Assembly (NCBI RefSeq): GCF_013337685.1
Contig: NZ_SUQN01000003.1
Span: forward strand, 248,001 to 312,000
Source: Citrobacter gillenii
GTDB taxonomy: Bacteria; Pseudomonadota; Gammaproteobacteria; Enterobacterales; Enterobacteriaceae
Reading direction: 5' to 3'
Length of the DNA: 64,000 nucleotides
Made by a program: the position numbers and the translations under genes. Numbering within the stretch: the stretch's first letter is position 1; every line of letters starts with the position of its first letter. Of this stretch, positions 39,186 through 48,260 are shown piece by piece. The notes below the pieces were generated by a model, which did no database searches, was not told the origin of the DNA, and was given only the letters and a program-made list of their open reading frames with translations.

Positions 39186-40385
39186 GTGAGCGTCTGCATG
39201 CCGCAGGGAAGTCCTGGTTCAAATCATCATTCCATCCGCATCGCGCTGTTTGGCCTGCTGGTCTTGACGCTGGGCATGGGGATTGGCCGCTTTCTGTATA
39301 CGCCAATGCTGCCGGTGCTGTTGACTGAAGGTCAGTTTACCTTTAGCCAACTCTCGTGGATTGCCAGCGCCAACTACGCCGGGTATCTGGCAGGCAGCCT
39401 GCTGTTTTCCTTCGCCTTGTTCCACCAGCCCTCACGCCTTCGTCCGATGCTATTAGCCTCTGCGCTCGCGACCACCGGACTTATCCTGGCGATGGCGTTT
39501 TTTACTCAGCCCGCACTGATGATGGCGATCCGCTTTCTGGCAGGTGTCGCCAGTGCCGGTATGATGATCTTTGGTTCGATGGTGGTTCTGCAGCATACCC
39601 GTCATCCGTTTGTGATTGCGGCCCTGTTCTCCGGTGTCGGGACCGGCATTTTTCTCGGTAATGAGTATGTCATCGCTGGTTTACGCTTTGCGCTGTCATC
39701 GCACACGCTGTGGCTGGGTGCCGGAGTCCTTTCTGGCTTACTCCTTCTGCTGCTGGTCGTGCTGCTCCCCTCTCGTGACCGCGTGCTGCCCGCCGTACCA
39801 CTGGCAAAATCCGCGCATCAACCGATGTCATGGTGGCTGCTGGCGTTGCTTTACGGGCTGGCCGGTTTTGGCTACATCATTGTCGCCACTTACCTGCCGC
39901 TGATGGCGAAAAATGCCGGTTCGCCACTGCTGACCGTACACCTGTGGTCGCTGGTTGGCATCGCAATCATTCCGGGGTGTTTCAGCTGGCTATGGGCGGC
40001 GAAACGTTGGGGAGTCCTGCAATGCCTGACAGCCAATCTGCTGACCCAAAGCGCCTGTGTGGTGTTAACACTTGCCAGCGACTCGTTGTTCCTGCTGGTT
40101 CTCAGCAGTATCGGTTTTGGCGCAACCTTTATGGGAACCACCTCACTGGTGATGCCGCTCGCCCGCCAACTCAGCGTGCCGCGAAACATTAACCTATTGG
40201 GACTGGTGACGCTGACGTACGGCATTGGGCAAATTCTCGGGCCGCTATTAACCAGCCTGCTGGGAAGCGGTGCTGTCGCCATTATCAACGCTACGCTATG
40301 TGGTGCTGCGGCGCTATTTTTTGCTGCACTGATTAGTGCAGTACAATGCTATAAACAGCGCTCTCTTACACCTAAAGAAGTATAA
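39186..40385 (+). CDS. yjiJ: YjiJ, YbfB/YjiJ family MFS transporter
   Basis: This 399-residue protein has 12 predicted helices and the family N-terminus ([18 protein letters not shown]). Substrate is unknown. The start is a GTG at 39186; an in-frame ATG four codons later (39198) is an alternative. E. coli has yjiK, yjiL and yjiM between yjiJ and yjiN; they are missing here. Confidence 0.88.
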   Translation: MSVCMPQGSPGSNHHSIRIALFGLLVLTLGMGIGRFLYTPMLPVLLTEGQFTFSQLSWIASANYAGYLAGSLLFSFALFHQPSRLRPMLLASALATTGLILAMAFFTQPALMMAIRFLAGVASAGMMIFGSMVVLQHTRHPFVIAALFSGVGTGIFLGNEYVIAGLRFALSSHTLWLGAGVLSGLLLLLLVVLLPSRDRVLPAVPLAKSAHQPMSWWLLALLYGLAGFGYIIVATYLPLMAKNAGSPLLTVHLWSLVGIAIIPGCFSWLWAAKRWGVLQCLTANLLTQSACVVLTLASDSLFLLVLSSIGFGATFMGTTSLVMPLARQLSVPRNINLLGLVTLTYGIGQILGPLLTSLLGSGAVAIINATLCGAAALFFAALISAVQCYKQRSLTPKEV

Positions 40386-40576
40386 GCACCCCCTCTAAAA
40401 AATATTAAATTCGGATTACTCCGTAATTAAATGTCAACATTTCATAATCCACAAATAACCAATAATTCATTTCCCAGACACTTTATAATCCGTCTTAACT
40501 CATTTGTAAAATAAACATAAAATGAGTAAAAATGGACATATCCATACAACATCAACAGCATATTCAGGAACAGTAC

Positions 40577-40978
40577 ATGTCGTGGTTTAAAAAAATCATA
40601 CTTGGGTTAATTATTATCATCAGCTTATTTAGCACCATGAAGGATTATAAAGACTTCGGCTTTTTCGGGGCCGCAGGGCTGTTTATTATATTTGTACTCA
40701 CCACGATTTTTCTCTGGCAGTGGGCTGCCGGAAAGTGGCCAGAGATAGGCACCATCAAAGCGATTCTTATTTTGCTGGCCAGTACCATTGCCTCTATATT
40801 CGTCATTAATATGGCCATCGCCGGAAATTTACATGTAGATCTGATGGAAGTAATGCGCGTTTCGATTACGCATAAACCACTTTTTTATCTCATTTTCTGC
40901 GTGGTGGCATGGGTAAAAGTGGGGATCTGGAAGTGGTTATTTAGCGAAGTGCGTGGCAACCCACAGCAGCCAGTCTGA
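40577..40978 (+). CDS. Hypothetical inner-membrane protein
   Basis: I do not recognise this protein of about 133 residues. It has four likely membrane helices (about 5-22, 31-52, 61-83 and 100-122), starts MSWFKKIILG and ends in a polar tail. I preferred the ATG at 40577, after CAGGAACA, over 40532, which has no ribosome binding site. The preceding 190 bp are AT-rich and probably hold its promoter. A bidirectional terminator separates it from the converging porin gene. Confidence 0.65.
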   Translation: MSWFKKIILGLIIIISLFSTMKDYKDFGFFGAAGLFIIFVLTTIFLWQWAAGKWPEIGTIKAILILLASTIASIFVINMAIAGNLHVDLMEVMRVSITHKPLFYLIFCVVAWVKVGIWKWLFSEVRGNPQQPV

Positions 40979-40994
40979 CAGGAAAAGCAATGTA

Positions 40995-41024
40995 AAAAAG
41001 GCGTCTGACTAGAGACGCCTTTTT
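40995..41024. terminator. Bidirectional terminator
   Basis: A 12-bp stem, AAAAAGGCGTCT/AGACGCCTTTTT, with a 6-base loop. It gives a T run in both directions, serving the small membrane protein gene (plus) and the porin (minus). Confidence 0.92.
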
Positions 41025-41041
41025 CATGACATAACAAAAAC

Positions 41042-42049
41042 TTAGAACTGGTAGGTCAGGCCAGCAACAACTTCGTTGTCACCGTCCTGGCCATTGAGCA
41101 GGTTAAACTTGTAACCCACATCGGCCACGATGTTTTTGTTGAAGTAGTAATCGGTACCCAGCGCCACGTACTCGGTCAGGTCAGTGTTGTCAGTGTCACG
41201 TGAGTGGACGTAAGCCACGTTCGGACGCAGACCAAAATCAAACACATAGGCCGCCATCGCTTCAAAGTGCTGCGCTTTGTTGGCATTCTGGATCAGGTTG
41301 TGGGATTCACCGTACATCGTCGCCACATAGACAGCATTGGCATCATACTTCAGGCCCGCACCCCAGAATTCAGCGTTATCACCTTCCCAGCCCTGCTGTT
41401 TCTGCTCAGCAGTTACCGCGCTGGTAGAGTAAGCCGCGATGGCAGACACGCCAGAGTCCGCGATGTTGTCATAACCCAGAGAGAAGCCATAGCCATTGCC
41501 GTGCTGTTTAGCCGGGTCCGCATCGGTATCATCCTGACCCTGGTATTGCGCCGCCAGGTTTACACCATCAACGGCACCAAACAGATTTTTGGTACGGAGT
41601 GTTGCAACGCCAGAAGTGCGTGTAGTAAGGAAGCGGTCAGTATTTTCATAGGAATCACCGCCGAACTCTGAAAGAACGTCAGTGTAAGATCCCACGTCAT
41701 AAGCGACACCGTAGTTACGACCGTAGTCAAAGCTAACGTCGTGACCGTAATCCAGGCCAGCAAACGCGAGACGTGTTTTAATACCATCCTGAGAACCTTC
41801 TGCTCCAGCGGCATCAAACTGACTTTCAAAGTGGCCATAACCGGTCAGCTGATCGTTAATTTGTGTCTCACCACGAAAACCCAGACGCGCATAAGTACCG
41901 TCGGCGTCGGTGCCGTCAGTCCAGGTATGTACGGCTTTAACTTTGCCGTACAAATCCAGTTTATTGCCATCTTTGTTATAAATTTCCGCTGCATGAACGG
42001 ACGTTACCCCTAATGCCATCACGGCTAATGCCATTGCTGTCTTTTTCAT
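41042..42049 (-). CDS. General porin, OmpC/OmpF family (short)
   Basis: This 335-residue outer-membrane trimeric beta-barrel precursor has a signal peptide ending VHAAEIYNKDGNKLDLYGK, the strongly conserved mature start of enterobacterial porins, and ends in Phe (LTYQF) for BAM recognition. Loop 3 has SYTDVLSEFGGDSY. It is about 30 residues shorter than OmpC, with shorter loops. It is not the core ompC, ompF or phoE by location. A long 5' leader lies upstream, and porins are often targets of small RNAs. Confidence 0.88.
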   Translation of the reverse strand: MKKTAMALAVMALGVTSVHAAEIYNKDGNKLDLYGKVKAVHTWTDGTDADGTYARLGFRGETQINDQLTGYGHFESQFDAAGAEGSQDGIKTRLAFAGLDYGHDVSFDYGRNYGVAYDVGSYTDVLSEFGGDSYENTDRFLTTRTSGVATLRTKNLFGAVDGVNLAAQYQGQDDTDADPAKQHGNGYGFSLGYDNIADSGVSAIAAYSTSAVTAEQKQQGWEGDNAEFWGAGLKYDANAVYVATMYGESHNLIQNANKAQHFEAMAAYVFDFGLRPNVAYVHSRDTDNTDLTEYVALGTDYYFNKNIVADVGYKFNLLNGQDGDNEVVAGLTYQF

Positions 42050-42113
42050 TTTTTACTCACTTTTAATTGTGAATTTTGCTATCAACTTTGTTATGCGGGC
42101 GGCGCGCCAACAT

Positions 42114-42139
42114 AAAAAAGCCCCCTATTGAACAAGGGG
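42114..42139 (-). terminator. Terminator between the RHH gene and the porin
   Basis: On the minus strand, CCCCTTG...AATAGGGGGC runs into six Ts. It lies 100 bases past the RHH gene stop and 65 bases before the porin ATG. If the porin promoter lies further upstream, it would instead act as an attenuator in the porin leader. Confidence 0.65.
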
Positions 42140-42238
42140 AAAACAAATAACACACCAGTAAAATTATTAAGGACGTAGCAAGGCATATATCATTATTGGG
42201 AATATAAATAAAACCCAGGCAGAGCGTGATAGCATGTA

Positions 42239-42439
42239 TTACTGAGAGTCACTCTCATTAATAGAGCGATGTAGCATTAATGCTTCAGCAATAATATCTT
42301 GTTTGCTTTTTCGTGTTTCAAATGCCAGCGTGCGAACGTATTCCCACAAAGAGGTATCGACACGCGCACTTAAAAGAACCATATCTTTCGAGCGGGTACC
42401 TCTGGCTTTTCGACTATCGGGATAATCTCGAGAAGGCAT
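42239..42439 (-). CDS. Ribbon-helix-helix-like small protein
   Basis: This protein of about 66 residues has a basic N-terminus (RKARGTRSKD) and a core that looks like a CopG/RHH fold: a short strand (VLLSARVD) then two helices (LWEYVRTLAFETRKSKQDIIAEALMLH). It is probably a DNA-binding regulator or an orphan antitoxin; no toxin gene adjoins it. The ATG at 42439 is chosen because AGGAG lies six bases before it; the ATG at 42445 is too close to that site. Confidence 0.6.
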   Translation of the reverse strand: MPSRDYPDSRKARGTRSKDMVLLSARVDTSLWEYVRTLAFETRKSKQDIIAEALMLHRSINESDSQ

Positions 42440-42769
42440 TGTCATCTCCTGAACGCAATAATACGCTTATGGCGATGAAATATGCATCCAGTGTAAAAAC
42501 ATGTCAACGGCAAAAAAAATGCACAATAGTAATGAAACTGTTAATAAATCACTTAAAAGTGGAACGCTATTTCAAATGAAAGATAACTTGATTGTAGAAT
42601 AATGTGTAATTTTTACTTTACGCACATTCATTGTGACTCATTAGATTAAAAAAAAGACGTCTACCGCGTGGCTAACAATGTGCCATCAAAACATCATTCC
42701 AGCCAATAGGTTACATAACGTGTTTAATGTCTACTTTTACCTAAAACCCCTGTTTTTATATGCCTTTTT

Positions 42770-42839
42770 GCGTTGATTTTCGGTGCTATCCGCTGCGTAA
42801 ATCGCGTTGATTCTCACTGCGTTGTCGCCTGCGTTGTCG
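42770..42839 (+). repeat. Short GCGTTG-type repeats
   Basis: GCGTTGATT at 42770-42778 and 42804-42812, and GCGTTGTCG at 42819-42827 and 42831-42839. The spacings are 34, 15 and 12 bp. They could be protein-binding sites or decayed repeats. Confidence 0.4.
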
Positions 42840-42912
42840 AAAAATAAGCACGGAAAGGTAAAATTTTAGTAAACATTGCATTCTTTCGCTTTTAAAAATA
42901 AGTCGATTTAAA

Positions 42913-42926
42913 TTGATTTAGATCAA
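42913..42926 (+). promoter_or_regulatory. Perfect FNR box
   Basis: TTGATTTAGATCAA is an exact TTGAT-N4-ATCAA FNR site. With its centre at -41.5 the start would fall at about 42961, and a -10-like TAAAAAT stands at 42949-42955, so a class II FNR-activated promoter reading rightwards is predicted. The same site could also act leftwards. Confidence 0.7.
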
Positions 42927-42960
42927 TTTTACCAGCCACGTAACGGCGTAAAAATCGCCA

Positions 42961-43147
42961 CTTGCGGTGACTGGAAACAATGTTGTACACCGATTTTATC
43001 AGCAGAAAAAACAGGTGCAGGGACGTTAAACCGCAGAGGAAAGCGCGGACCAGGACGCCATTTTCAGGCGATCCCTTGCGAAAGGAGAGTCCGCAGAGTG
43101 CGGAATGTCATCCCGCTCTGGGCTACAACGCCAGAGCGGTCTTATTC
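42961..43147 (+). ncRNA. Candidate FNR-dependent structured small RNA
   Basis: Downstream of the FNR promoter are nested pairings: CGGTG/CACCG (about 42965-42998), GCGGAC/GTCCGC closing a domain (about 43044-43094) that contains CGCC/GGCG, the hairpin TCCGCA-GAG-TGCGGA (43090-43104), and a 9-bp stem CCGCTCTGG/CCAGAGCGG (43113-43139) followed by TCTTATTC, a possible terminator. CCGCAGAG recurs at 43031 and 43091. No protein frame with a start site fits. I do not recognise this RNA; it may instead be a leader or the structured 3' end of the lut mRNA. Confidence 0.3.
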
Positions 43148-43154
43148 ACGAATC

Positions 43155-43850
43155 TCAACAATCTTCAATAATCAGATACACCGCCTTCACCGGACCATGC
43201 ACCCCGACCACTTTGATAAGCTCAATATCCGCCGTTGAGCTGGGCCCGCTGATGATGTTAATGCACGACGGCATACGCTCACCGGCCTGCGCTTTCTGAT
43301 GCAGAACCTGCGCCAGTTGCGCCACACGCGGCAGGATGCTGCTTTTACGCAGCACGAAAATAGAGGACTCGGGCAACAGGCTGATTGAACGCCCGCGCTC
43401 CGGAGCGGAAAACAGCACCACGCCCCCGGACTCCGTCAGGCCATACTCGGCATACACCACGCCAACTTTCGCCTGCTCGGCCTGAACAATATTCTCGGCT
43501 CCACGCACCGGATCCCAGACCACAGCATTACACTCTCGCTGCAAACGATCGGTTATCCCCAGTTCTGCCAGCCGACTGTCGCCGCTAACCACCACCGGCT
43601 GCTGCCCCAGCTGTTGGCACAGACGTAACGCCGCCTCAGGGGCCTGCGCCTCATGGGTCAGTTCGCACTGCGCCAGCATCACCTCGCTGGCAAACTGCAC
43701 AAACGCATCGCAGCGCTGCTGCGGGCTGAGTTCGGTCAGCCGCTCGTTCGCATAGTTGTTCACCGGCGCGGCTTCGGCCTGCGGTTCCCGCCGCAGCGGA
43801 CGGCCCAGCGCCTGGGCAACGGTGTTTAAAAACGCGGTACGGTTATCCAT
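43155..43850 (-). CDS. ykgG: LutC/YkgG, L-lactate dehydrogenase complex subunit (LUD)
   Basis: This 231-residue LUD-domain protein is the third subunit of the LutABC-type L-lactate oxidising complex. The family motifs GLTESGGVVLFS and ISGPSSTADIELIKVVGVHGP are present. It matches E. coli YkgG in length and sequence. The start at 43850 (MDNRT) overlaps ykgF by 8 bases. It is the last gene of the dld-ykgEFG run. Confidence 0.93.
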   Translation of the reverse strand: MDNRTAFLNTVAQALGRPLRREPQAEAAPVNNYANERLTELSPQQRCDAFVQFASEVMLAQCELTHEAQAPEAALRLCQQLGQQPVVVSGDSRLAELGITDRLQRECNAVVWDPVRGAENIVQAEQAKVGVVYAEYGLTESGGVVLFSAPERGRSISLLPESSIFVLRKSSILPRVAQLAQVLHQKAQAGERMPSCINIISGPSSTADIELIKVVGVHGPVKAVYLIIEDC

Positions 43851-45270
43851 TCTTTTTCTCCTGCGCCTGATGTTTCTTAAACCAGCTACGGAAACTCTCT
43901 CCGTCAGCATCAGGAAGATCGCGCGCTTTCATCCAGTCGCCAATCGCGCCAACCTTGAGCGGCGTTTTACCGCCATTGATAAACCAGCTCGCCGCGTGGG
44001 CACCGGCCATCATGCCGACCTTCCACAACCCTGGATGGCTGTTGGCATAAGCGAACATTTTGATCGCCCGACGTTCCGCTTTCGGGGTAATCCCTTCCTC
44101 GGCCATTACCCGGCGATGGCGCAGGATCAGTTTTGACAGCGGGATCTGTACCGGACAAACGCTGTCGCAGGCCGTGCACAGTGAACAGGCGTAAGGCAGG
44201 TCTTTAAAATCTTTATAGCCGCCGAGCAGCGGAGAGATCACCGCCCCGATAGGCCCTGGATAAATAGAACCGTAGCCGTGCCCGCCAATATGGCGATACG
44301 CCGGGCAGGTGTTCATACAGGCTCCACAGCGGATGCAGCGCAGCACATCGCGAAACTCAGAACCCAGCACCTGCGAGCGACCGTTATCCACAATCACCAG
44401 GTGAAACTCTTCCGGCCCGTCGACGTTATCCGCCTCGCGCGGCCCGGTAAGCCAGGTGTTATAGCCCGTCAGACGAGCGCCCACCGCACTGCGTGCCAGC
44501 ATAGTGATCAGCACGTCCACGTCGGCAAACGTCGGCGCGATGCGCTCCATGCCCATCACCGCAATGTGCGTTTTCGGTAACGTGGTACACATCCGCGCGT
44601 TACCTTCGTTGGTGACCAGGCAAACCGAGCCGGTCTCCGCCACCGCGAAGTTACAGCCGGTAATGCCAATTTCAGCGCTGAGGAAATCCTCGCGGATCTT
44701 CTGGCGGATGAACAAGGTCATCGCTTCCGGCGTTTCCGGACCGTCATAGCCCATCTGCTCATGCAGCACGCGACGGATCTGATAGCGATCTTTGTGGATA
44801 GCCGGGACCACCACATGCGAAGGCGGATCCTGATCCAACTGGAGAATATATTCGCCCAGATCGGTTTCGATCACCTGAATACCGGCATCCTGCAGCACGT
44901 GGTTAACGCCGATCTCTTCGGTCACCATCGACTTGGACTTCACCACCTTCTTCGCATTTTTCGCTTTCGCGACCTGCAAAATATAGCGGGTAGCCTCTTC
45001 CTTGGTCTGCGCGAAAAACACCTGACCGCCGTTTTCCGTCACTTTCTCGGAGAGTTGATACAGGTAGGCGTCGAGGTTACTCAGAACGTGGTCGCGGATC
45101 TGGCTGGCACGGTCGCGCCATTCTTCCCAGTGCCCTAACTCATCGACCATTTTTTGCCGGTTCGCGCCGATGCGCCCCTGCGCGTTCGCCACGGCTTTAC
45201 GCATAATCGGATCGTCAATTTGCTGGCGAATGCGCGTTTTAAACTCTACATCGCTGGTTTTTATCGACAT
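43843..45270 (-). CDS. ykgF: LutB/YkgF, iron-sulfur subunit of the L-lactate dehydrogenase complex
   Basis: This 475-residue protein has an N-terminal LUD domain and a C-terminal ferredoxin region with two [4Fe-4S] motifs: CIRCGACMNTCP and CSLCTACDSVCP. It passes electrons from L-lactate oxidation towards the quinone pool. The start at 45270 lies 10 bases after the ykgE stop, and the end overlaps ykgG. Confidence 0.95.
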   Translation of the reverse strand: MSIKTSDVEFKTRIRQQIDDPIMRKAVANAQGRIGANRQKMVDELGHWEEWRDRASQIRDHVLSNLDAYLYQLSEKVTENGGQVFFAQTKEEATRYILQVAKAKNAKKVVKSKSMVTEEIGVNHVLQDAGIQVIETDLGEYILQLDQDPPSHVVVPAIHKDRYQIRRVLHEQMGYDGPETPEAMTLFIRQKIREDFLSAEIGITGCNFAVAETGSVCLVTNEGNARMCTTLPKTHIAVMGMERIAPTFADVDVLITMLARSAVGARLTGYNTWLTGPREADNVDGPEEFHLVIVDNGRSQVLGSEFRDVLRCIRCGACMNTCPAYRHIGGHGYGSIYPGPIGAVISPLLGGYKDFKDLPYACSLCTACDSVCPVQIPLSKLILRHRRVMAEEGITPKAERRAIKMFAYANSHPGLWKVGMMAGAHAASWFINGGKTPLKVGAIGDWMKARDLPDADGESFRSWFKKHQAQEKKNG

Positions 45271-45280
45271 CTCTTTCCCC

Positions 45281-46000
45281 TCAGCGGCTCATCAGCACTT
45301 CAGCAATATGCATTACTTTGACCGGCTGGCCTTCACGCTGCAGTCGGCCGCCAATGTTCAGCAGGCAGCTGACGTCGGCACCAATCAAATACTCCGGTTT
45401 CGCATCCATGAGATGCAGGACTTTCTCTTTCACCATCTCGCCGGATATTTCGGCCATTTTGACCGAGAAAGTGCCGCCGAATCCGCAGCAGGTGTCCTGA
45501 TCGGCAAAGGTTAACAGCTCCAGACCGCGTACGTTTTTCAACAGCGTGAGCGGCTCTTCTCTCACGCCCAGCTTGCGAGTCAGGCTGCACGAAGGGTGAT
45601 AAACCGCTCTGCCCTGCAGGCTGGCACCGACGTCCACGACGCCCAGTTTGTTGACAATAAAAGAGGTGAGATCCTGCATACGCGCGGCAACCTTTTCGGC
45701 GCGCAATGCCCATGCAGGTTCATCGGCCAGATACGTCGGGTAGCTTTTGACCGCATAGGTGCATGAACCTGCCGGAGAGATAATCGGATCGTCATTATCC
45801 TCCAGCGCAGCGATCATGTTTTTCATCCCCGGGATGGCTTCTTTGATATAGCCACTGTTAATGGCGGGCTGACCGCAGCACCCCTGCTTCTCGGGGAAAT
45901 TAACGCGGCAGCCGAGCTTTTCCAGCAACAATACGGAATCACGTGCCATCCGTGATTTCAGCGCGTCACCAATACAGGTGACAAAGAAATTTACATTCAC
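45281..46000 (-). CDS. ykgE: LutA/YkgE, CCG-domain subunit of the L-lactate dehydrogenase complex
   Basis: This 239-residue protein has two cysteine-rich CCG domains (KQGCCGQPA near residue 40; DTCCGFGGTFS near 186), which hold a non-cubane iron-sulfur centre in related heterodisulfide reductase subunits. It starts with GTG at 46000 after a GGGG-type site, giving MNVNFFV as in E. coli. It is followed closely by ykgF and preceded by dld after 130 bp. Confidence 0.94.
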   Translation of the reverse strand: MNVNFFVTCIGDALKSRMARDSVLLLEKLGCRVNFPEKQGCCGQPAINSGYIKEAIPGMKNMIAALEDNDDPIISPAGSCTYAVKSYPTYLADEPAWALRAEKVAARMQDLTSFIVNKLGVVDVGASLQGRAVYHPSCSLTRKLGVREEPLTLLKNVRGLELLTFADQDTCCGFGGTFSVKMAEISGEMVKEKVLHLMDAKPEYLIGADVSCLLNIGGRLQREGQPVKVMHIAEVLMSR

Positions 46001-46033
46001 AATAAATACCCCATTGCTTCATTGCCTTTTAAA

Positions 46034-46057
46034 ACCGGCGGCACATCGCCGCCCGGT
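46034..46057 (-). terminator. Hairpin between dld and ykgE
   Basis: Read on the minus strand, ACCGGGCGGC, loop GATGT, GCCGCCGGT, then TTTTAAAA. It could stop a part of dld transcripts before lutABC or protect the 3' end of dld mRNA. Confidence 0.55.
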
Positions 46058-46130
46058 AATAATTCAATAATAAAAACTGGCCATTAATAAAACGGTGATA
46101 CCTGACCTTTACTGTTTTATTGTCTGTTTG

Positions 46131-47828
46131 TCAGGCCCAGTTTTTACGTTTACTGGTTTTACCAATGCCCGGGTTCATGCTGTTGGTCGGGTCATTTTCC
46201 TGATAAAACCGCGCCAGATTTTCAGGCGCTTTATAAAGGTGGCCAACATTATGTTCTGCCGGATATTGCGCCCCGCGTTGGCGCAACAGTTCGAGCATCT
46301 GTTCTTTTAACGCGTGCGCATCAACGCCTTTTTTAACGATATAATCCTGATGGAACACATGGCACATAAAGTGGCCATAATAAAGTTTATGCACCAGCTG
46401 ACTGTCAATTTCAGCCGGCAGATGTTCATACCACTCGGTATCATTGCGGCGTAGCGCAATATCCAGCGCAAGAATATCCTCAACCTCATCAGAATGAACG
46501 GCCTGATAGCGAATGGCGGCTCCCGCTGCAGCAAAGCGGTGCAGAAACGCCTTGCTGCCCTCTTCCGGGGTACAGGCAAAGAAATCTCCGTCTGCCGTTT
46601 TAAAGTACTCGGTTAACCATGCCTGCGCTTCGCCGATGCCGTCCCCTGCCATTTTCAGCATCAGATGATGCTCGTAGTTGTCACGCCAGGTTTTCATGCG
46701 TGGCGGGAGATGGCTCGGGAAAAAATGACTGAATGTCTGCATTGCGCGGTCGGTAAAGTGCGGGCGGAATATCTTCACCTTCTCCAGCATGGCCTCGGTG
46801 CGCCCCTTCAGATTAAAGAAAAACGGCATTTTGTCGGTGCCGAGTTTGTCGATCATCAGGAAGGTGTCTTTGCTGTATTTCTCTGCAACATCATAGATAT
46901 CACGATGCATATACTCACCGGCGACCGGTAAGTGTGTAAACGTCGCCAGCATATGGCGGCGTATGTCCGTCAACACCGAGGTCTGATTGGTGCCAATATA
47001 GAAAACCTGCTGATTCTTCTCAGCTTCAAAGGTGTCCAGACGCACGGCAAACACCGCCAGTTTCCCCGCGCAGCCTGAGGATTCGAACAGGCGGTCCGGG
47101 TCGGCGTTGTAGCGCGCCGGGGTGTCGGCATCAACGTCTCTGACGCGGGTCACGTAGTCGTGGTCGTGCGCGTGACGCCCGTCATGACTGACGTCAGCAC
47201 GCGCAATCGCGTTGTTATCCAGGCGGGCGAGGATCTGTTCCGGCGTCTCGCCCAGTTCGATGCCCAGATGATTAACCAGTTGTAGCTGTCCCTGTTCATC
47301 CACGCGGGCAAACAGTGACATCTCGGTGTACGCCGGGCCACGCTGAACCAATGCACCACCAGAGTTATTACAGATACCGCCAATCACCGACGCACCAATG
47401 CAGGAGGAGCCAATCACCGAATGCGGCTCCCGGCCAAACGGCTTCAGCGCCTTCTCCAGCGAATACAGCGTGGTGCCCGGATACGCCAACACCTGCTTGC
47501 CCTCATCCAGCACATGCAGACTGTCGAGGCGCAGCGTGCTGATGATAACGATGTCGCGATCGTAGCCCTTGCCGTTCGGCGTGGAGCCTTCCGTCAGGCC
47601 GGTATTTGAGGCCTGCATCAGAATGATTTTATCGGCCTCCACGCAGGCCTTGAGCACCTGCCACAGTTCAAGCAGAGAGCCGGGGATCACCACCGCCAGC
47701 GCCTCGCCCTGACCCGAGCGGAAGCCCTTGCGATAACGCGCCGTTTTGGACGGATCGGTAAGGACGTAGGCGGGGCCAACCCGTTGGGTAAGTGCAGTCA
47801 AAAAGGATTTATTATCAGTGTTTTTCAT
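46131..47828 (-). CDS. dld: Dld, quinone-dependent D-lactate dehydrogenase
   Basis: This 565-residue peripheral membrane flavoenzyme oxidises D-lactate to pyruvate and reduces quinone. The FAD-binding region shows the ASNTGLTEGSTPNG and SSCIGASVIGGICNNSGGA segments, and the C-terminal membrane-binding domain ends GKTSKRKNWA. It matches E. coli Dld closely, but there dld is elsewhere (near pbpG), so this may be a second or relocated copy. The start at 47828 has GGAG about 12 bases upstream; the frame opens earlier. It heads a lactate gene run with lutABC. Confidence 0.93.
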   Translation of the reverse strand: MKNTDNKSFLTALTQRVGPAYVLTDPSKTARYRKGFRSGQGEALAVVIPGSLLELWQVLKACVEADKIILMQASNTGLTEGSTPNGKGYDRDIVIISTLRLDSLHVLDEGKQVLAYPGTTLYSLEKALKPFGREPHSVIGSSCIGASVIGGICNNSGGALVQRGPAYTEMSLFARVDEQGQLQLVNHLGIELGETPEQILARLDNNAIARADVSHDGRHAHDHDYVTRVRDVDADTPARYNADPDRLFESSGCAGKLAVFAVRLDTFEAEKNQQVFYIGTNQTSVLTDIRRHMLATFTHLPVAGEYMHRDIYDVAEKYSKDTFLMIDKLGTDKMPFFFNLKGRTEAMLEKVKIFRPHFTDRAMQTFSHFFPSHLPPRMKTWRDNYEHHLMLKMAGDGIGEAQAWLTEYFKTADGDFFACTPEEGSKAFLHRFAAAGAAIRYQAVHSDEVEDILALDIALRRNDTEWYEHLPAEIDSQLVHKLYYGHFMCHVFHQDYIVKKGVDAHALKEQMLELLRQRGAQYPAEHNVGHLYKAPENLARFYQENDPTNSMNPGIGKTSKRKNWA

Positions 47829-48260
47829 GGAGGGCGGCTCTCCGCTCCTTATATCAAGGCAATCGAAAATGGCGATAGATTCATTTGTATGACAAAACAA
47901 AATAATCCCCCAATCATTACTTACATGCAATACCCTGGTTTATTTCTTTCGGCCTCGCTCACATTTTTATATTGAAAACCACAATTATCAGAAATCAAAA
48001 AACCGTTTAAAATGACTTACCCGCCCGTCTCTATCATTATTACACAGACCATTATATAACTATTTATAGGTACCCATTTTGCGCCCAAAGATATTTACAG
48101 AGCATTATTTCTCAATTAAAAGCTTACAATAGTTACAAAACCATTAATCATAATTACTTTATCCACTGAAGCGATTCAGTTTGCATATTTTATTTATCCA
48201 GCAATGTAACTTTCCCGCCATAAATACAAATAAGGTTTAATAAACCCATCAGGAATAGTA
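47829..48260. promoter_or_regulatory. dld / lactate permease divergent region
   Basis: This gap of about 432 bp is very AT-rich (47880-48240) between divergent genes and should hold both promoters. I found no clear FNR, CRP or LldR-type operator; a lone TCACA half-site stands at 47959. No regulator gene adjoins the cluster. Confidence 0.5.

Larger units (their letters stand above)
42440..43154. other. Long non-coding region before the lactate operon end
   Basis: This 715-bp gap has no convincing gene. The left half is AT-rich; 42770-42839 has four copies of a GCGTTG(A/T) motif; a perfect FNR site stands at 42913; and 42961-43140 is rich in hairpins. The only long open frame (42980-43171) has no ribosome binding site and runs into ykgG. 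Confidence 0.6.

Noticed and set aside
42980-43171. 63-codon ORF between the FNR box and ykgG
   Set aside because: It has no ribosome binding site, runs into the end of ykgG on the other strand, has no family-like features, and is better explained by hairpin-rich non-coding DNA.
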